The notes beneath the pieces were generated by a model that had not been told where the DNA came from, searched no databases, and saw only the letters and a list, made by a program, of their open reading frames with translations. Shown in pieces: positions 28,781 to 42,600 of a stretch of DNA of 64,000 nucleotides. The translations under genes and the position numbers were made by a program. The DNA is from Halichondria panicea (taxonomy: Eukaryota; Porifera; Demospongiae; Suberitida; Halichondriidae): NCBI RefSeq assembly GCF_963675165.1, contig NC_087392.1:876001-940000 (forward strand), written 5' to 3'. Within the stretch, counting starts at the first letter, position 1, and every line of letters begins with the position of its first letter.

Positions 28781-29686
28781 TTACAATGACCTGAAATGAC
28801 TGAACACTTTCCTGCCAACAAAATACACACATCCTACACCTAATGACAATAGTCCCAACTTAAATACTAGTCCAGTTCCTTTCCAGACTATCTGTGCAGT
28901 TCTTGACGGTTGTGGAACTATCAGCAAATCTTTGATGTCCAATGTCTGATTCCAATTCGCCTCTATCCCGGGTAAATGTCCGATTCCCATGACACCTACA
29001 ACTGTGACAGGTGGTCCGTACGGTTGTTGAGCACAATTGGCAGCCAGCATGAGAGAATAGGCCAGTATTTGGTCACGCTCAGAGACAAACACGTTGAGAA
29101 TGGACGGAAACTGAGCGCCAAGCTCACCAGTGAGCAGCTGAACCATGTCCTGTGTTTTCAGCCTCTCCACCTCCTCTGGTGTGATATCGATGTCTGAGGT
29201 GAGAGATTGAAGTAGGAGATAGGTGAAACGAATCCGCTGCCAAAAGGAGAGAGCAGCCAGCGCTCGTTTGAACGTTATCCCAATAATTCGATCGCCAAGA
29301 ACAACTCGAGCGTTGATGGCCAAAGCCTCTTGGTAACCAGCTCTGAACTCGCCCCCAGGGGCCATACCCAGCTTCTCCGTTAGCTCAGCAGAAAACTTTA
29401 GGAAAATCGATTGTGTGATTCCAGCAACAAATCCATCCCTCTTGATGACACTTCTCATTTTTGCAAGGTTCATGGTCCTAGCCTCTCGTAGAATCTCTTC
29501 TTCACCATAGGACAGAATGAGTTGTCTGTGCTGACATAATTCCAATACCACTACATTCGGTTTGGTCTCTCTGACGGTTCTCCTGACATCTTCTATGCTC
29601 TCTCGACTAAAGTGAGCAGTACCGACCAGGTGCACTACAGAACCGTTTGGACAATCAAGTGTTTTTACAGTGTGGGAGGTTGACAT
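28781..29686 (-). CDS. TRABD: TraB domain-containing protein
   Basis: TraB/PrgY-family protein, intronless, 301 aa. In mammals it is associated with the mitochondrial outer membrane; the biochemical activity is not settled, though the fold is related to TIKI/EreA-type putative metalloproteases. Motifs seen are VGTAHFS (residues about 21-27), VVLELC..R, LGMAPGGEFRAGYQEA, LGDR.I..TFKRALAALSFWQ, the second histidine motif GVMGIGHLPGIE.NW, and a C-terminal membrane segment (LVFKLGLLSLGVGCVYFVG). The long N-terminal extension of the human protein (376 aa) is absent. The start is a clear ATG, divergent from PSMG1. Confidence 0.94.
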   Translation of the reverse strand: MSTSHTVKTLDCPNGSVVHLVGTAHFSRESIEDVRRTVRETKPNVVVLELCQHRQLILSYGEEEILREARTMNLAKMRSVIKRDGFVAGITQSIFLKFSAELTEKLGMAPGGEFRAGYQEALAINARVVLGDRIIGITFKRALAALSFWQRIRFTYLLLQSLTSDIDITPEEVERLKTQDMVQLLTGELGAQFPSILNVFVSERDQILAYSLMLAANCAQQPYGPPVTVVGVMGIGHLPGIEANWNQTLDIKDLLIVPQPSRTAQIVWKGTGLVFKLGLLSLGVGCVYFVGRKVFSHFRSL

Positions 29687-29917
29687 CTCGTTCTTGAATC
29701 GATCAGAATCTGTAGACTCTTTCTTTCTTTGTAATTCAGATCTTTATAGCAGCGTCAGCTTCGCTCTGTTGCCAGTCAATGAATTGTGCAAGAAATCGTG
29801 CCACATCATGTTGTTGCTCGGTGTTACTTCATGGTGTGTTCTGAATGGAAAATTACCACCCACGTGGTTGATTCGGAGTGGGCGTTGCCCTAATCCCAAA
29901 TCTGCTGGCTGTACAAG
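29687..29917. promoter_or_regulatory. Divergent promoter interval, TRABD / PSMG1
   Basis: 231 bp between opposed start codons, with no coding sequence. A shared promoter is inferred from arrangement only. Confidence 0.5.
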
Positions 29918-31122
29918 ATGGAGTTTGGCATCTCTCTGGATCCTTTCTCCGTCCCTCAAAGACACGCTCTCTATGACTCTGATGAAGAAGATGAACAAGC
30001 AGACACACAACAAGCTGACTTCGTGTTTCAACCATCTACATTGGACAGTACACACAAGAACAATACTTTAGTAGTTGCCATTGGACAAACAGCATGTATA
30101 TTTGCCAAGAGCCTCTTTACTTTGTCTCCTTTGTCAACTCTTGAGGCTAGCACTCGGGGAATATTTCAAGGAACATATTTTCCCAAGACAGGGGAAGGGT
30201 CTTGTTTGGTGAGTGAGCTCATGTGTGCTGATGGAGGAGACGTTGTGTTCTGTCTACACGAAAAAAACTTGAAGCCTGAGCATGTCATGGCTTGGTTTAA
30301 AAAGGTGAACCCTTTTTAAATGATATGACACACTAATTACTAAATTGTACTCGCATTCGTTTTGAGCAGTTTCATAAATTATAATTATGTATCCTTTTGA
30401 GCAAAAACACCCTTCTCAGTATAATTATAGTCGCTTAAATTTGTAATTACCCTTTTGTGTTGTCCCCATTGCAGGTGTTTGGGGTGGTCAGTCCTACCCG
30501 TGTCCTGATTCTCACCTGCCTCTGTGCCTACATGCACTTCTCCCCACACTCAGATGAACTCTCACCCCAGACATGTTTCCTGCGCACAATGTCCACCTCC
30601 TCCTGGTCTCAGCCACTTTTTGATGGAGCCATCACCCTTGAGCCTCCCAATACACTGTCTGGAGAAACAGCAGCAGGTAAAACTTGTTTATACTATAAGC
30701 AAATTAATTTGAGTGTTTATTTTGAAGACATAACTATAATGAAAAGATGTTGCCTCAGCCCCAATGGCGGATGTGATTAATTTTATTGTGAATTTCATCC
30801 TGTTCTCATATTATGTATAATCATGTGCTCTTTCCAATTAACAGTGCTTACGGTATGTCAACTGGCAGCCATTTCAGGAGCTGTAGCCGTCCTCTACACC
30901 AAATCCTCTGAAAGCACCTCTGAACAAGTGGCTGGATTCACACCGTTACTAGACATCCCCATAATATCCCCTCTCGCTAAGCGGGTATGTGACAATTACT
31001 GAATGTGCATGGTTGAAAATTATATTATGTTCTTTTTCTCACAGTCACCAAGTGAGGCAGCAAAGATTGTGAAAGTGATGGAGCCAAAGCCTAGAGAGGA
31101 CCTGAGCTCATTGTACACTTAG
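29918..31122 (+). CDS. PSMG1: Proteasome assembly chaperone 1
   Basis: Partner of PSMG2 in the heterodimer that assembles the 20S proteasome alpha ring. Four exons: 29918-30304, 30475-30676, 30845-30984, 31045-31122, giving 268 aa in consistent phase (human about 288). The acidic N-terminus (DSDEEDEQ) is followed by NNTLVVAIGQTA, KKVFGVVSPTRVLILTC, AAVLTVCQLAAISGAVAVLYTK and PLLDIPIISPL. The protein ends in SSLYT, like the family C-terminus with its HbYX-type tail (human ...NIYT). Conservation is modest but collinear. The stop is 192 bp from the stop of the convergent cadherin gene. Confidence 0.9.
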
Positions 31123-31314
31123 AATTTTTCTTAGAAATAATTATTTCAAACTCAGCTACAAAAAAAATGTTGGTAAAACTGCACCTACCTATATTAAATG
31201 TGTGCTCTTTGCTATAATAAATTATATACACTATAAATAAAGTTTCTTGTATATACGTACACACAATTTGAGTCTATGCTTTGTTCACTTGTTCTACATG
31301 ACTTATATACATAT

Positions 31315-33645
31315 CTAAAAAAGAGTATCAGCAGTATTGCTATCCAGGCCGGGTTGTGCCGACAAGTAGTCAACATATTCTTGCCCCTTGTCGCTAGAGC
31401 CTGGTCTGCCACGGGAGGCCCTTCCTACTAGTGGCTCATGGTCGGTGTGCTCAAAGGACTCTGATGCAGCTATGGCTGCTCCTTCTGCAGTCGAAAGACG
31501 ATTAGAATAGAGCGGATTTCGGAAGTCTGTTACGTAATCACTTGAGGAATAGAGAGGGTTTGCTTCGATCTCGTCTTCCTGCCATTGCTGGCTTTCTTGG
31601 TTCTGTATCAACGACTCTCTGTCCGATTTGCCCTTTTGTTTTTGTCCCAGCCAGCTCGTCTCACTCGTGACCTTTTTTATTTTCTTCGTTGTAAATTCGC
31701 TGTCTTTATCCGCTTCCACAGTCTCTACCTGAGTGGTCTTGCGATAGATGAGGGCTCCTTTGTCTGGGTCCACAATGCCTCCCATTTCCACACGTTCCCC
31801 CTCTGTGTGTGGAGAACGTAAGACTCGTCAAAATTGAAGCTAACGAATATGTATGTAATTTAATTCATCATGGTAGCTATAATTTTATGTAGATGAATGC
31901 AAACAATATATGCATGCAGTACTCAAATGCAGTAACTCACCCTCCTGGGAGTCGGCGACTGATTCAAGATCTCTTAGTCCAGTCTGCTTATTCAGTCGTC
32001 TTTGGTTGTCTTTTTGGCGAACCCTTTACAGCGAAAAACCAGTTCCATTTATTAAAATTAATACGGAATGTATTATAGAGACTATTAATGTAATTATGGA
32101 ATATTTGATAAATTAGATACTAGCTATGTATGGATCTGAAAGTCCGGCTCACCTGCAGTACTTCCTCCAGAGAATGCACACGATGAGCAAGAGTGTAGTG
32201 ATAATGATGACAGAGTTGACCACCACAATGACTGCCACTGCCCATATGGGGATCAGTCGATTGGGGACAAAGTTAGTCGGAGACTCAGTTGGAGCGTTAC
32301 TAATGATTGCTCTGATGTCAAACCCTGCACTACTCAATCTGTTGAGGGAAGCCTGAGGCAAACTAGCAATACGGAAGGCTAGATCTGAAGCTTCGACAGG
32401 CGTATCTTCAGATTCACCTAAAATCCTGACAAAGTAATGAGTGGAGTTTAGCTGGCCAAATTCTGTGATCACTATATCCAGATCTTCAAGTATGCTGCTA
32501 AGAAGTTCTCCAAATACATCAGGTTTGAAGTTAGTAGTCGTTCCAACAAGATAGACATCGACTGTTGTAGCCATATTAAAGAGACGGATGGACACTTCAC
32601 AAGTGACACTGTTAGGGGAATCACCACGATCGCTAACACGGACACTCGGTCTCAGTGGTGTGGCAACCTCCAGACCTTCAAGGTTGCTGCACAGGAGAGT
32701 AAATAATATAAGTAAAAGCTAGAGCTTAATTATATGCAATAGGTACTATTAATAGTGCAAGGTTCTGAATTTAACTGCTTACACAATCGTCCTGATATCT
32801 CCAGTAGAAGAGTCAACTTCAAATATGCTGTTTTCATTCAGCACACTGATAAACTCTACTTCTGCATTCACTCCAATGTCTGCATCGTCGACTACCAGTT
32901 GAAACACAGATGTTCCAATGGCCACGCTCTGGTCCAGTGGGATCGCTGCTGCTACTACTGGGCACACTGGAATCTCATCATTGGCATCACCGATTGTAAT
33001 CACCACCTGTGTTAGGAATAATGAGAATGACATAATTATTACATATTACAGAGACATAATTATGTATTGATACGTTCAATAATTATGAGGAGTGTATTGT
33101 GAGATACACTGTAAAGATTTTACATTTGAGTGAGTATACACATGCATGCATGAATTGTGAGAAATAGTATACTCATGTATAATCATGTATAATTGGCCAA
33201 ACTTACATTAATTGAGTCAGGAGGAGTAGCTAAAACGACAGTTTCGGGGTCTTGTATTTGGTCTGGATCAGGCACCAACTCTCCATCACAGCCTCCACTT
33301 CCCACCGTACCGCCTCCACTTCCACTACCAGATCCGCCCACACACACAGTGCCTGAGTTCGGCCTGCTTGAAACCTCAGCTTGGCGCTGAAGTCTATCAG
33401 TTGCCTCGACAACCAGCTCATACTGATCCCTGTCCTCTCGATCGATTGGGCCATTCAAAGCTATCTCGCCAGTGAGAGTGTCGATAACCCAAAGGCCGTC
33501 AAACGGATCATCTTTGATGCGATACTCCGTGTCTGCTTGTTCTCCGACAGCAAAGTCATCATCCATAGCTAACACAGAAGTAACCACACTGCCAACAACA
33601 GAGTTCTCAATAATTGAAGCCTCCAATACATCCATGGGGAACATG
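31315..33645 (-). other. Cadherin block 5, membrane-proximal domain, TM helix and cytoplasmic tail
   Basis: Two cadherin-like repeats (one at about 33380-33650, one in exon 32783-33006) are separated by a Gly/Ser linker bracketed by cysteines (about 33280-33360). A membrane-proximal globular region (exon 32153-32686) precedes the helix at about 32160-32245. The juxtamembrane tail is basic (RKYCR, RQKDNQRRLNK). The last exon encodes an acidic, Ser-rich tail with EANPLYSSSDY and FRNPLYSN (about 31500-31570), which resemble NPxY signals for PTB-domain proteins. Confidence 0.8.
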
Positions 33646-36600
33646 GGCCGGTGTTGATCGAACTGAACGGTCACTTCAATAATGCTGGTGGCCAACTGTC
33701 GACCGCACACAATAAAAGATACGTTGAGATACACATTTCCAGCCTCGTTGGCTACAATGTAGTTGTTCTCTACCCTCACAATGGATTCGTTGGAGGACTG
33801 GATTTGGAGGAGCGATGGATCTGCAATAACCACTCTTCGTCCGTCTCCCAGCACCACGGAGGCTGTCACTTCAGCCCGCTCCTGAGAGTAGGACAGCACA
33901 GAGAGGACTTGAACCGAGACCTCGGTAGTTCCAAGACGGTCTTCAGATGGCTCTGAAGTCAGGCTCATTCTCAGGGCACCCACTATCGGATCGAGCTTCA
34001 TGATGGCTACCTCCTCATCTAAAACAGTGAGTGAAGTGGTTGGGTCAAACGGATGAGCTAGTCCAATTAGACTGAGGAGTCCACTGCCTGGTGTGAGTCC
34101 TCGAACTGCACGCTGATCGGGTAGTACCTCGATACTGTCGGAAGAACCAAGCTGGGAAGAGAGATAGTACCATAATGAGCTACAGCCTTAATTAAATTTA
34201 CTTTAATTTTAATTAATTTTAAAAAGGTATGTGCTCTGAATTGGCTAGAAGTTTCAGAAACCTATTAGATTGAGAATTTAGCTAACATTATTGATGATGA
34301 TGTCCACAACATTAGCTGTGAAGTTGTCATTGCCAGATGTGAACAGAGCGGTGGCCAGAACCCTTGCAGTCTGGTAGACAAACGGAGTAGTAGTGTCACA
34401 TGACACGTCCCTCCATCCATTCACCCGAGAGAGAGTATCATCAGAGAGAGAGAGGGTAAAGTCAGTGGGGGACCAGATGTAGAGGACGGCCATGTTAGCT
34501 TCGCTGTGAACTGGAATGAGTTGAGATGTGCTGTACGTGATGGTCACCGTTCCTAGGCTGCTGGGGACATTTGTGTCCACGGACACTCTTGAACAATCTG
34601 CAAAGAGGATTCAATTCATGATAATGTGTATAATGCTAGTGAAATACACACACATATTACACACATGCACATACTGCACAATATAGGTGCACTGACTCAC
34701 CACTTGAGATGCCAACAGTGGAATCAGAAGCTTGACAAGTAATGCCCACGCTCAGTGGTGATGGAATGGGAGAGCTCTGCTCCAGGGTGGGGAATACTTC
34801 CGGTGTTGCCATGGTGATGCGGTTACTAATCGACTGCAAGCTGATGCTACGAGTGGTAGTAGCACCATTGAGATCTGCAACATTGACAATGTCCGGTTGT
34901 TGAGCAACGGCAAAGTAGAAGACGTCCTGTACTTGAGCGAACTGGACAGAGACTCTCTTCACAGTTGACGAGAGACTCAGACTGGGGCTTAGAACAATGC
35001 TGTAGAGAAGAGACAGTATTATACACTACCTTGGTACTCTCAATGTTTCACACTTGAATATGCACAGCAATGTGTGCATTTCCTGTCAATGAATATAATT
35101 ATAGCAACTCTTGCTATGGGACAATGCATACAATCAGGAGTGCATGCTATACAACATACTGATTATAAGGGAACAGCATTTATAGATCACATGCACTTAC
35201 TTTTCTAGCTCAATGTTTGTCTGGGTTTGAGTATGAGTGTCCCGGGTGGAGAACAGGAGGTCAGCCAGTTTGAGTGGGCGGGCCTCAGATATTGCAACGA
35301 CATTGCAAATCAGCCTTCTTTGAATAACACCTGTGCAGAATTAAATCATACCACTGAAATTCTTATTTCATTACAGAACACTACTTGATCACAAGGGAAT
35401 TTGCTTATACATTAAACTTATAAACACTTACCACAACTCCAGAGGTCAGTGTCGAAGCTGATATCCACCAGATCAATTAGTTGTTCATCGATATCCCACA
35501 CAATGCGCGCCTCTACGCTATCGTACTCTCTGTCCAGAGGAGACACCACAAACACTTCAATGGTGAAGTTCTTACCGGGCAGGATATCATGTGAGGGGGC
35601 AATGGGCTCTATGATGGCAGATGTTAAATCAATGGCATACACCGGAGAATGTTCAACCACCAGCTCTCCAATGGAAGTACCAGAAGACGTGTCGGAGTCA
35701 AAGTTTATCCAAACATTAACGTTGTCACTGGCAATGTTTGTCTCACTTCGTGCAAACCATTCGTCAGGAAGCACAGCTTGTGCAATACAAAATCCAAGCT
35801 CCTCCGAAGTGGTACAAGTAGCCTCGACAACGGAGGGACCTCCTTGTCCTCTCAAACTTTCCGAGGCTGTAACCCTAGCTCTCATCACAGTAGGCCTAGC
35901 AATGGTGTCTCTAGTATCAAGTGCTTGCATGAAGACTGTTACAGTTTTCAAGCTGTACTTGACTTCGGAATTGAGCACAGAGCCGATGAATTTTTCGGCG
36001 ATATTTCCTTGATTTGGAATGAGTAGCTGGTCCACTGTTCCAGTGGCGGCTGTGTTGAGTTTTGCACTAGCTGACACAGGGCTGCCAATTTCCTGGCTGA
36101 ATAGATATCCTACCCTCTGCGTGTAGCTTTTAGTCGATGATCTTACACGTGAACCGAAAGTGAATCCGTCCTCTCCTAAATTCAAATCAACAATTTGTCC
36201 TTCGATGATGCTCACAAACAGAGTGTGAGAAGTTGATTCAGGTGAAACACCAGCATCAGACGCAATCACTTCAAGTGTGTAGTTGTTCACAGTGCCTACA
36301 TTAAGAGTGCCGTTTATGGAAAGCTCGCCAGTGCTTGGATCAATAGAGAATGGGACATTTGGGTTTTGCAGACTGTACGTTATAGCTGAGTTGTCCCCAG
36401 TGTCATTGTCTATAGCTGTGAATGTAGAGATGACAGTGCCCAGCTGTATGTCTTCTTCCACACTGATCATGATATCATTGCCAGGCAGAAAGAAGGGAGC
36501 ATTGTCGTTAATGTCAGCTACGATTATGGTAAGGGTAGTACTGGTAACGAGAGGAGGAATTCCGCTATCAGATGCATTGATCAAAAACTCGTATCTGTCC

Positions 36601-39600
36601 TTGACCTCTCTGTCCAGTTCACCAGTGACTTGTATATAACCGGTTCCATTTAATTGGAAAGGAGAATCTGCATCCAAAGGTATGAGTGTTAAGGTGACTG
36701 CTCCATTAGCACCAGCATCGAGATCAACCACAGCAGTTACACTCTCAGTGAATGTTTCTGTTCTATTGATATAGAAATTTTCAGGTATAAAGAAGGTGTA
36801 CGGAGCATCAATAAACATTGGAGCATTGTCATTGATGTCTAGTATATCAATCTCTAGATATAAAATATTGGAGAAGACATTTGGCTTTCCGAAATCAGTC
36901 ACAGTCAATGTTAGATTGTAGGATGGCAGAACCTCTCGATCAAGGACTCCAATTTGATACACAGATCCAGTCACATTGTTGATTATAAACTGTGGTGGAG
37001 GATCTTTCAGAGAGAAGAAAAATTCACCATTTCTTCCGGAATCTTCATCAGTAGCAGTTGCATTGAATATCGCTAAGACATCACTTGGTGGTCTGTCTTC
37101 GGAGATGCTCACAATAAAGTCCAAATTAGTAAACATTGGTGGGAAATCATTCACATCAACAACAGTGATGATAATTGTTGCATTGCCAAATGGAATATCT
37201 CCAGCGCTTCCTTGAATGAGTATAATGTACTCATTGCGTGTCTCAAAGTCTAAATCACCACTTACTGCGAGACTTCCACTAGTAGGATCAAGAGCAAAAG
37301 GCACTTCTTCACTAATAATTGAATACGTTTCATTACCAGTAGGGAAACCTGATGCAACTAGATCTACTGACACAGTGATAATATCTCCGATCATTTGTCC
37401 CATAGGTGCACGTTCTAGTACAGACACCTTGAATACTGTACCGTCAAAACTACAATAGTCAGATCTGCGAGTATTGGTGAAAGCATTGAATGGATGGAAA
37501 CCGCCACGCATACCAATTGACACATCATCTAGAACAACATTGGGGTCTCTTTGAGATACTACACTGATATCACTCAGTTGAGGAGGTCGCAGCATTTCAC
37601 TGGTGATGAACACGTCATTACTTCTGGTGAAAGAGACAAAGCGCTCAGGTGAAGTTTGACCAGAATTGTCAGTTGAGACCACCAAGTAGGTTGCTCCCAC
37701 ATTTGTGAACTGATCTCCAAGAGGAGTGAATAGTCTTAGGAAAAAATTGGAACTCTCTGGTGATTGAAGATTTGCTTCGAACATGACGCTAGTGGAATCC
37801 AAGATCACACCAGAACCACCCAGCTCTGAACGGCTAAGAGCAATCAAGTCACTTGCATTGGGATAGGAGAGTATCACAAAGACAAACGTATTGTCTCTCG
37901 ATGGTCCGTTGTCATTGAACAGCAGGTTGAGCTCTATTTCAAGCGTGCAGTTTGTGTCTGGACTTGGCATCCGCAGTTTGGAATAATTCAAGAATGGAAG
38001 CAGGCCAGTAGACACTCGACTCAGGAAGAGAGCATCAGCAAAAGTAGTTGAGAGGTCTTTGTTGGCATCTTCTATGCCAGAATATGGTCCGAGGCTTTCA
38101 ACTCTTCTTAGGATAGTCGCTGAGTCCAGAATATTGAACATTCCATCTCCGTTAACATCTACCAGATCGATAAACGTAGGGGGTGATGATATTCTTGCCT
38201 GAATGGATCTGGTATCACCAATACCTGAGCCCACGAGCACATCAAGTCGAGAGACGCTCATAGCATCCGAAGAGAAGGGGGCAAGAGAATTGTCAGCAAG
38301 CACGGTTGCATTGGTTACCACAGAGGTCACACCAGAAGCACCAGTAGATCTAAAAACCAGGCGAGCAATTGTTGGCACGTCCTCAGTGATCTCTCCAGTT
38401 ACAAGGAAGGCAAAGAGGGCTTCCCCAGGTGGCGAGTTCGTCCTTTCAATCATGGTGGCACACACGGCATCCTCAATGGAGACTAACTCGAGAACTTTGT
38501 TATCATAATTCACATTCACTTCGAGAGCCCCAATGTTTTTACCGCCTGTGTTGGCACGGACATCGACTGTGAATTCCTCTCCAGAAGATATTGGTGGTTG
38601 TGGGATGCCGTCAGTCTGCCCGAGGTCAATCTCCCCCAGGGCAGGCTCTAGATTGGCCGTAAAGTTGAGGGTGCTGACCAAGGACTCGGTAGATGCAATG
38701 AGGGTGACAACGTCATAGTGATTATCAATAATCTCGAGAATCCAGCTGGCACTGTTGAATGTGGCCACATGAGGTGGAATCACTTCAAAGGACAATAGAG
38801 ATGATAGTGAACTATTGAAATCTATGACATCATTAATAAGGGTGTTATCGGCAAATGCAAGGTTAGCGATAACTCTTCTTTGTGTTGCCGACAACTCTTG
38901 CAATTCAAGCGTTTGAATGTTTATGACAGATTGAGAGTTATCCAGTAGAACGACAGTCAGCTGGTCATCAACCGTGAATTCCCCTGCAGTTACTTCAATA
39001 ACAGCACTGCCTGATACACCTGTAGGAGTTACAACACCCTCAGGTGATACTGCGACTCCACCAGTGCCAATCTTGTACTCCACGTTAGTGAGCAACTCTC
39101 TCTCACTGTTTGAAAGGATAGCTTTGGTTACAATCATGGCTTGTTGCTGAACGTTGGTGTTAGCAACTCGTGAGAGAGAAATGGAGTTAGCAGGGCTGGA
39201 AAGTGGGTCAGGGAATGATTGAAGTCCAGACTGGATACCAATAACATCCAAAACTTCAATCACTATAGATTCAACAAAATCTCCGAACATGATAGTAACA
39301 GTTCCATTGGCACTAGTGAATGTTGTATTTGCTATAACAGCCAGCCCATCATTAGTATTGCTCACAATCAGATTATCGGATGCTGTGTATGTGAAAGAGT
39401 TGGGTATGATCACACTTCCATCATCAAGCATCACGGTCACACTAACAGAGGCGTTAGAAGGAGTCTCAGGAAGAATGACACCACGTGTACTTCCAGAAAT
39501 TACATTGTCATAAAGTTGCACAATAAGCTGTTGTGGTTGGGGTACGGAGACCCTCACAGGGACCTCTGCAGTAGACTGCGGAGTGGTACAGCCTTGGGGC

Positions 39601-42600
39601 GTCCAAGAGAAGAAGAGCATGCTTTCACCAGCACCAATGGTGGCGAGAGATGTGCTGATTACTTGTGAGTCTGTCGTGCCTATGGTTATCATATCACTCG
39701 GAACATCATATCTTGCTCCATCAGTGAAGTATACAAATGAAGTGTAGTCTCCTATAATGTTGATCCCATCAAAGTTCTGGTTGATTATAGCCGAAACGAC
39801 AAGGGTGCTATTTACAGTAAAACTCGAAGGTTCAATCTCAACGTCTATTGATGAAAATACGGTAGGGAAGAGACGATAAACATTCACTACCTCATTTGTA
39901 ACAGTGAATGCCTGGGAGACTTCGGGGAAGAATTGCAAAGAAACAGTGACATCTCCTGGAGATATTCCTCTAACTGTGTTGAGGTTAATCTCTGCTACAG
40001 TAGCATTACTTGATACAAACGGCACATCAGCGATGTTCACCAGAGGGCCTTGTTGATCTCCATTGACAAAGTATCCATACAGACTGAGTTTCGCCTCTTG
40101 ATAGAAATCAGTACAATCTGGATTTGGAGCAACTAGATTCAATTCCGTGTCTGTTGCAGACAATTCTAGTGACATAGCATCGACACACCATGCTCTCATT
40201 GGCATCTGAAACACATAGCCCATAGGATCATGGGTCACTGAAACATTAAAATCTCCCGTACATGTAACACGTTCAAGTTGTGTACGCACTTGACAACCAT
40301 TACCATTCAAAACTAGTGTGGTAGAATCGACAATTGCACAGTTGATGTTATCAGTGTTTTCTTCACCAAATTCAGTGTCTACGTTAGCTCTGTTGTAGAT
40401 GATAAAGCTGGATACATCTGTAGTCTTAAAATCACCATTCAGAGGAGTGGTATTGATTATCTCGGGTGTTGGTACAGCTGCAAATATGCCTCTTGCTTGA
40501 GTTTCAACAAGATTGAGACTTGCAGAGCCTGTTGTAGTCAGACCATCCATACTGTACATCTGAGCTGGATATGCCCTACTTATAGTCGAGCCAAATTCGG
40601 TTACCAGGGACAAAGTAGTCACACTAACCATATTGTTTGCCACAGCGATACCGTCTGCAATTGCGACTGGAATAGAGAAAAATAGATTTGTTCCCAGAAG
40701 TGAAAGAATTTCCTCTTGGTTGTCAACTCTGATGCAAGCATATCTCAAATTGCTGTTGGCAGTCACATTTGAGCATCTCCAGTTAGGGTCATTATCAACA
40801 TTACCGGCAGAGGAGAGGCCATTTGGAAGAGACAGTTCAAATTGCAGGGCTTGTACATAGAGGTGACTTGGTGCACTAATCCATATGTCAAATTCTTGTC
40901 CTGCATAAAGAGAGTAAGAAGGAAGCTCTACTACTAAGTTTTCGTTAATATTGGCAGGGAGGGAAAGTTTACGGAGGGTTACTGAGCCCAATTCTTCTCT
41001 TATATCTCCTCCTACGATCACAACGTTCACTGTAGTGTACTTGTCAAACCAAGACGATGGCACTTCAACTTCAGCTAGACAAATACCAGTCCAGGACCTA
41101 GGATCACCACGACAGCTAGATCCAACAAATATGGGACTTGACATACCAGTTGGATTAATCTCCAGGTGGACAAGGGAGTAGTCAACATAAGGACCCAGGG
41201 ACTCGTCTCTAACTTGAGCAGCCACGCTAACAATCGGTTTGTCGAACCATACTTGATCCTCACGAATAATTCCATCAATTCTTGCAATTGGCTGCGAGGA
41301 TCTTAGGGCACTTGCAGAGTAACGCAAATTAGAAGCACTCACGTTCGTTTGAGGGTAAGAGTTTCTGAAGAATGACACTTCTCTGTAGAAGCCATCTTTT
41401 TCAGGTCTTGGTCTCACAGGACTGGAAAAGAAGCCATTGCTAGAAGGAGCAATTTCAAACAAGAATCTAGAGGGCTCAGCCACAACGATTTCAATTGAAA
41501 CCGAACAGTTCTGTCCATCCACATCTGATACCATGACGGTAACGTTGTAACTAGGAACATTTAGTCGGTCAAAGTTGTAAATTTTCGTGTAAAGTGCCCC
41601 TGTCATGTCGTCAACGTTACGAACACCAAACTCATCACTCGGTTCCACAAGGATGAAGTTCAGCACACTGTGGTCTGCTCCAAGGTCAGCATCCAAAACC
41701 TCGATATAAAAGAAGTTGGCATCTAGAATCTCATTTTCTGGTACCATAGCAAGTCGTTGGAGAGGCTCACACTGAGGGGGGTTGTCATTGACTGGATCTA
41801 TACTGATAATTACTATGGCATTGGTAGACAGACTTGGAGTACCACCATCACTAGCAGTTACGTTAAGTGTGTACATCATTTGAGCTTCAAAATCTAATCC
41901 GGCAATCAAAAATATCTCTCCAGTTTGGCTGTCAATACGGAATGTTGGCTCTAAAATACTAAAGGTTATCTCAGCATTCACTCCTATATCAGCATCACTA
42001 ACAGTCACAGCGCCGATAAACGTTTCCATTGGTGCATCCTCTGGTATGCCGGAAAATTGGAAGGGGTCTTGATCGAAAACAGGTGAATTATCATTAATAT
42101 CTAGCACCGTGACAACCAGCTCCCCCACACCTGACAGAACACTGAGAACACCTCGATCCACTGCATTAAGAGAAGCAAAGTAGCTTTCAGTAGTCTCTCT
42201 ATCTAAGGTTGAGTCAAGATCAAGAGTTACTATTCCTGTTGTAGCATTGATATCAAATGGAAGGGAAGAAGAGTCATTGCCAAACGAATACATTACTTCT
42301 GCGTTAGGCCCAGCATCACTGTCGTTAGCGAACACTTGAGCGACAAAACTGCCCATTGTGATATTTTCAAACACTTCGACTTCAGTAGTGAAGGGGAAAA
42401 AGACTGGTCTTCCAGCATTGATGCATATCAGAGAAGAGAAGGTCTGGTTGAACAGCATGAGAGGGTTGAAGCCCAATTCAAACATGAACGGAATGTTAAC
42501 AGATGGACGCTCGATAACAGAGAAAACTGGCTCTGGGAAGTAAGACGGAATTGAATTGTAACGAGTTATAACCTCAGCTCTATTATCAGAAGAAATAGTG

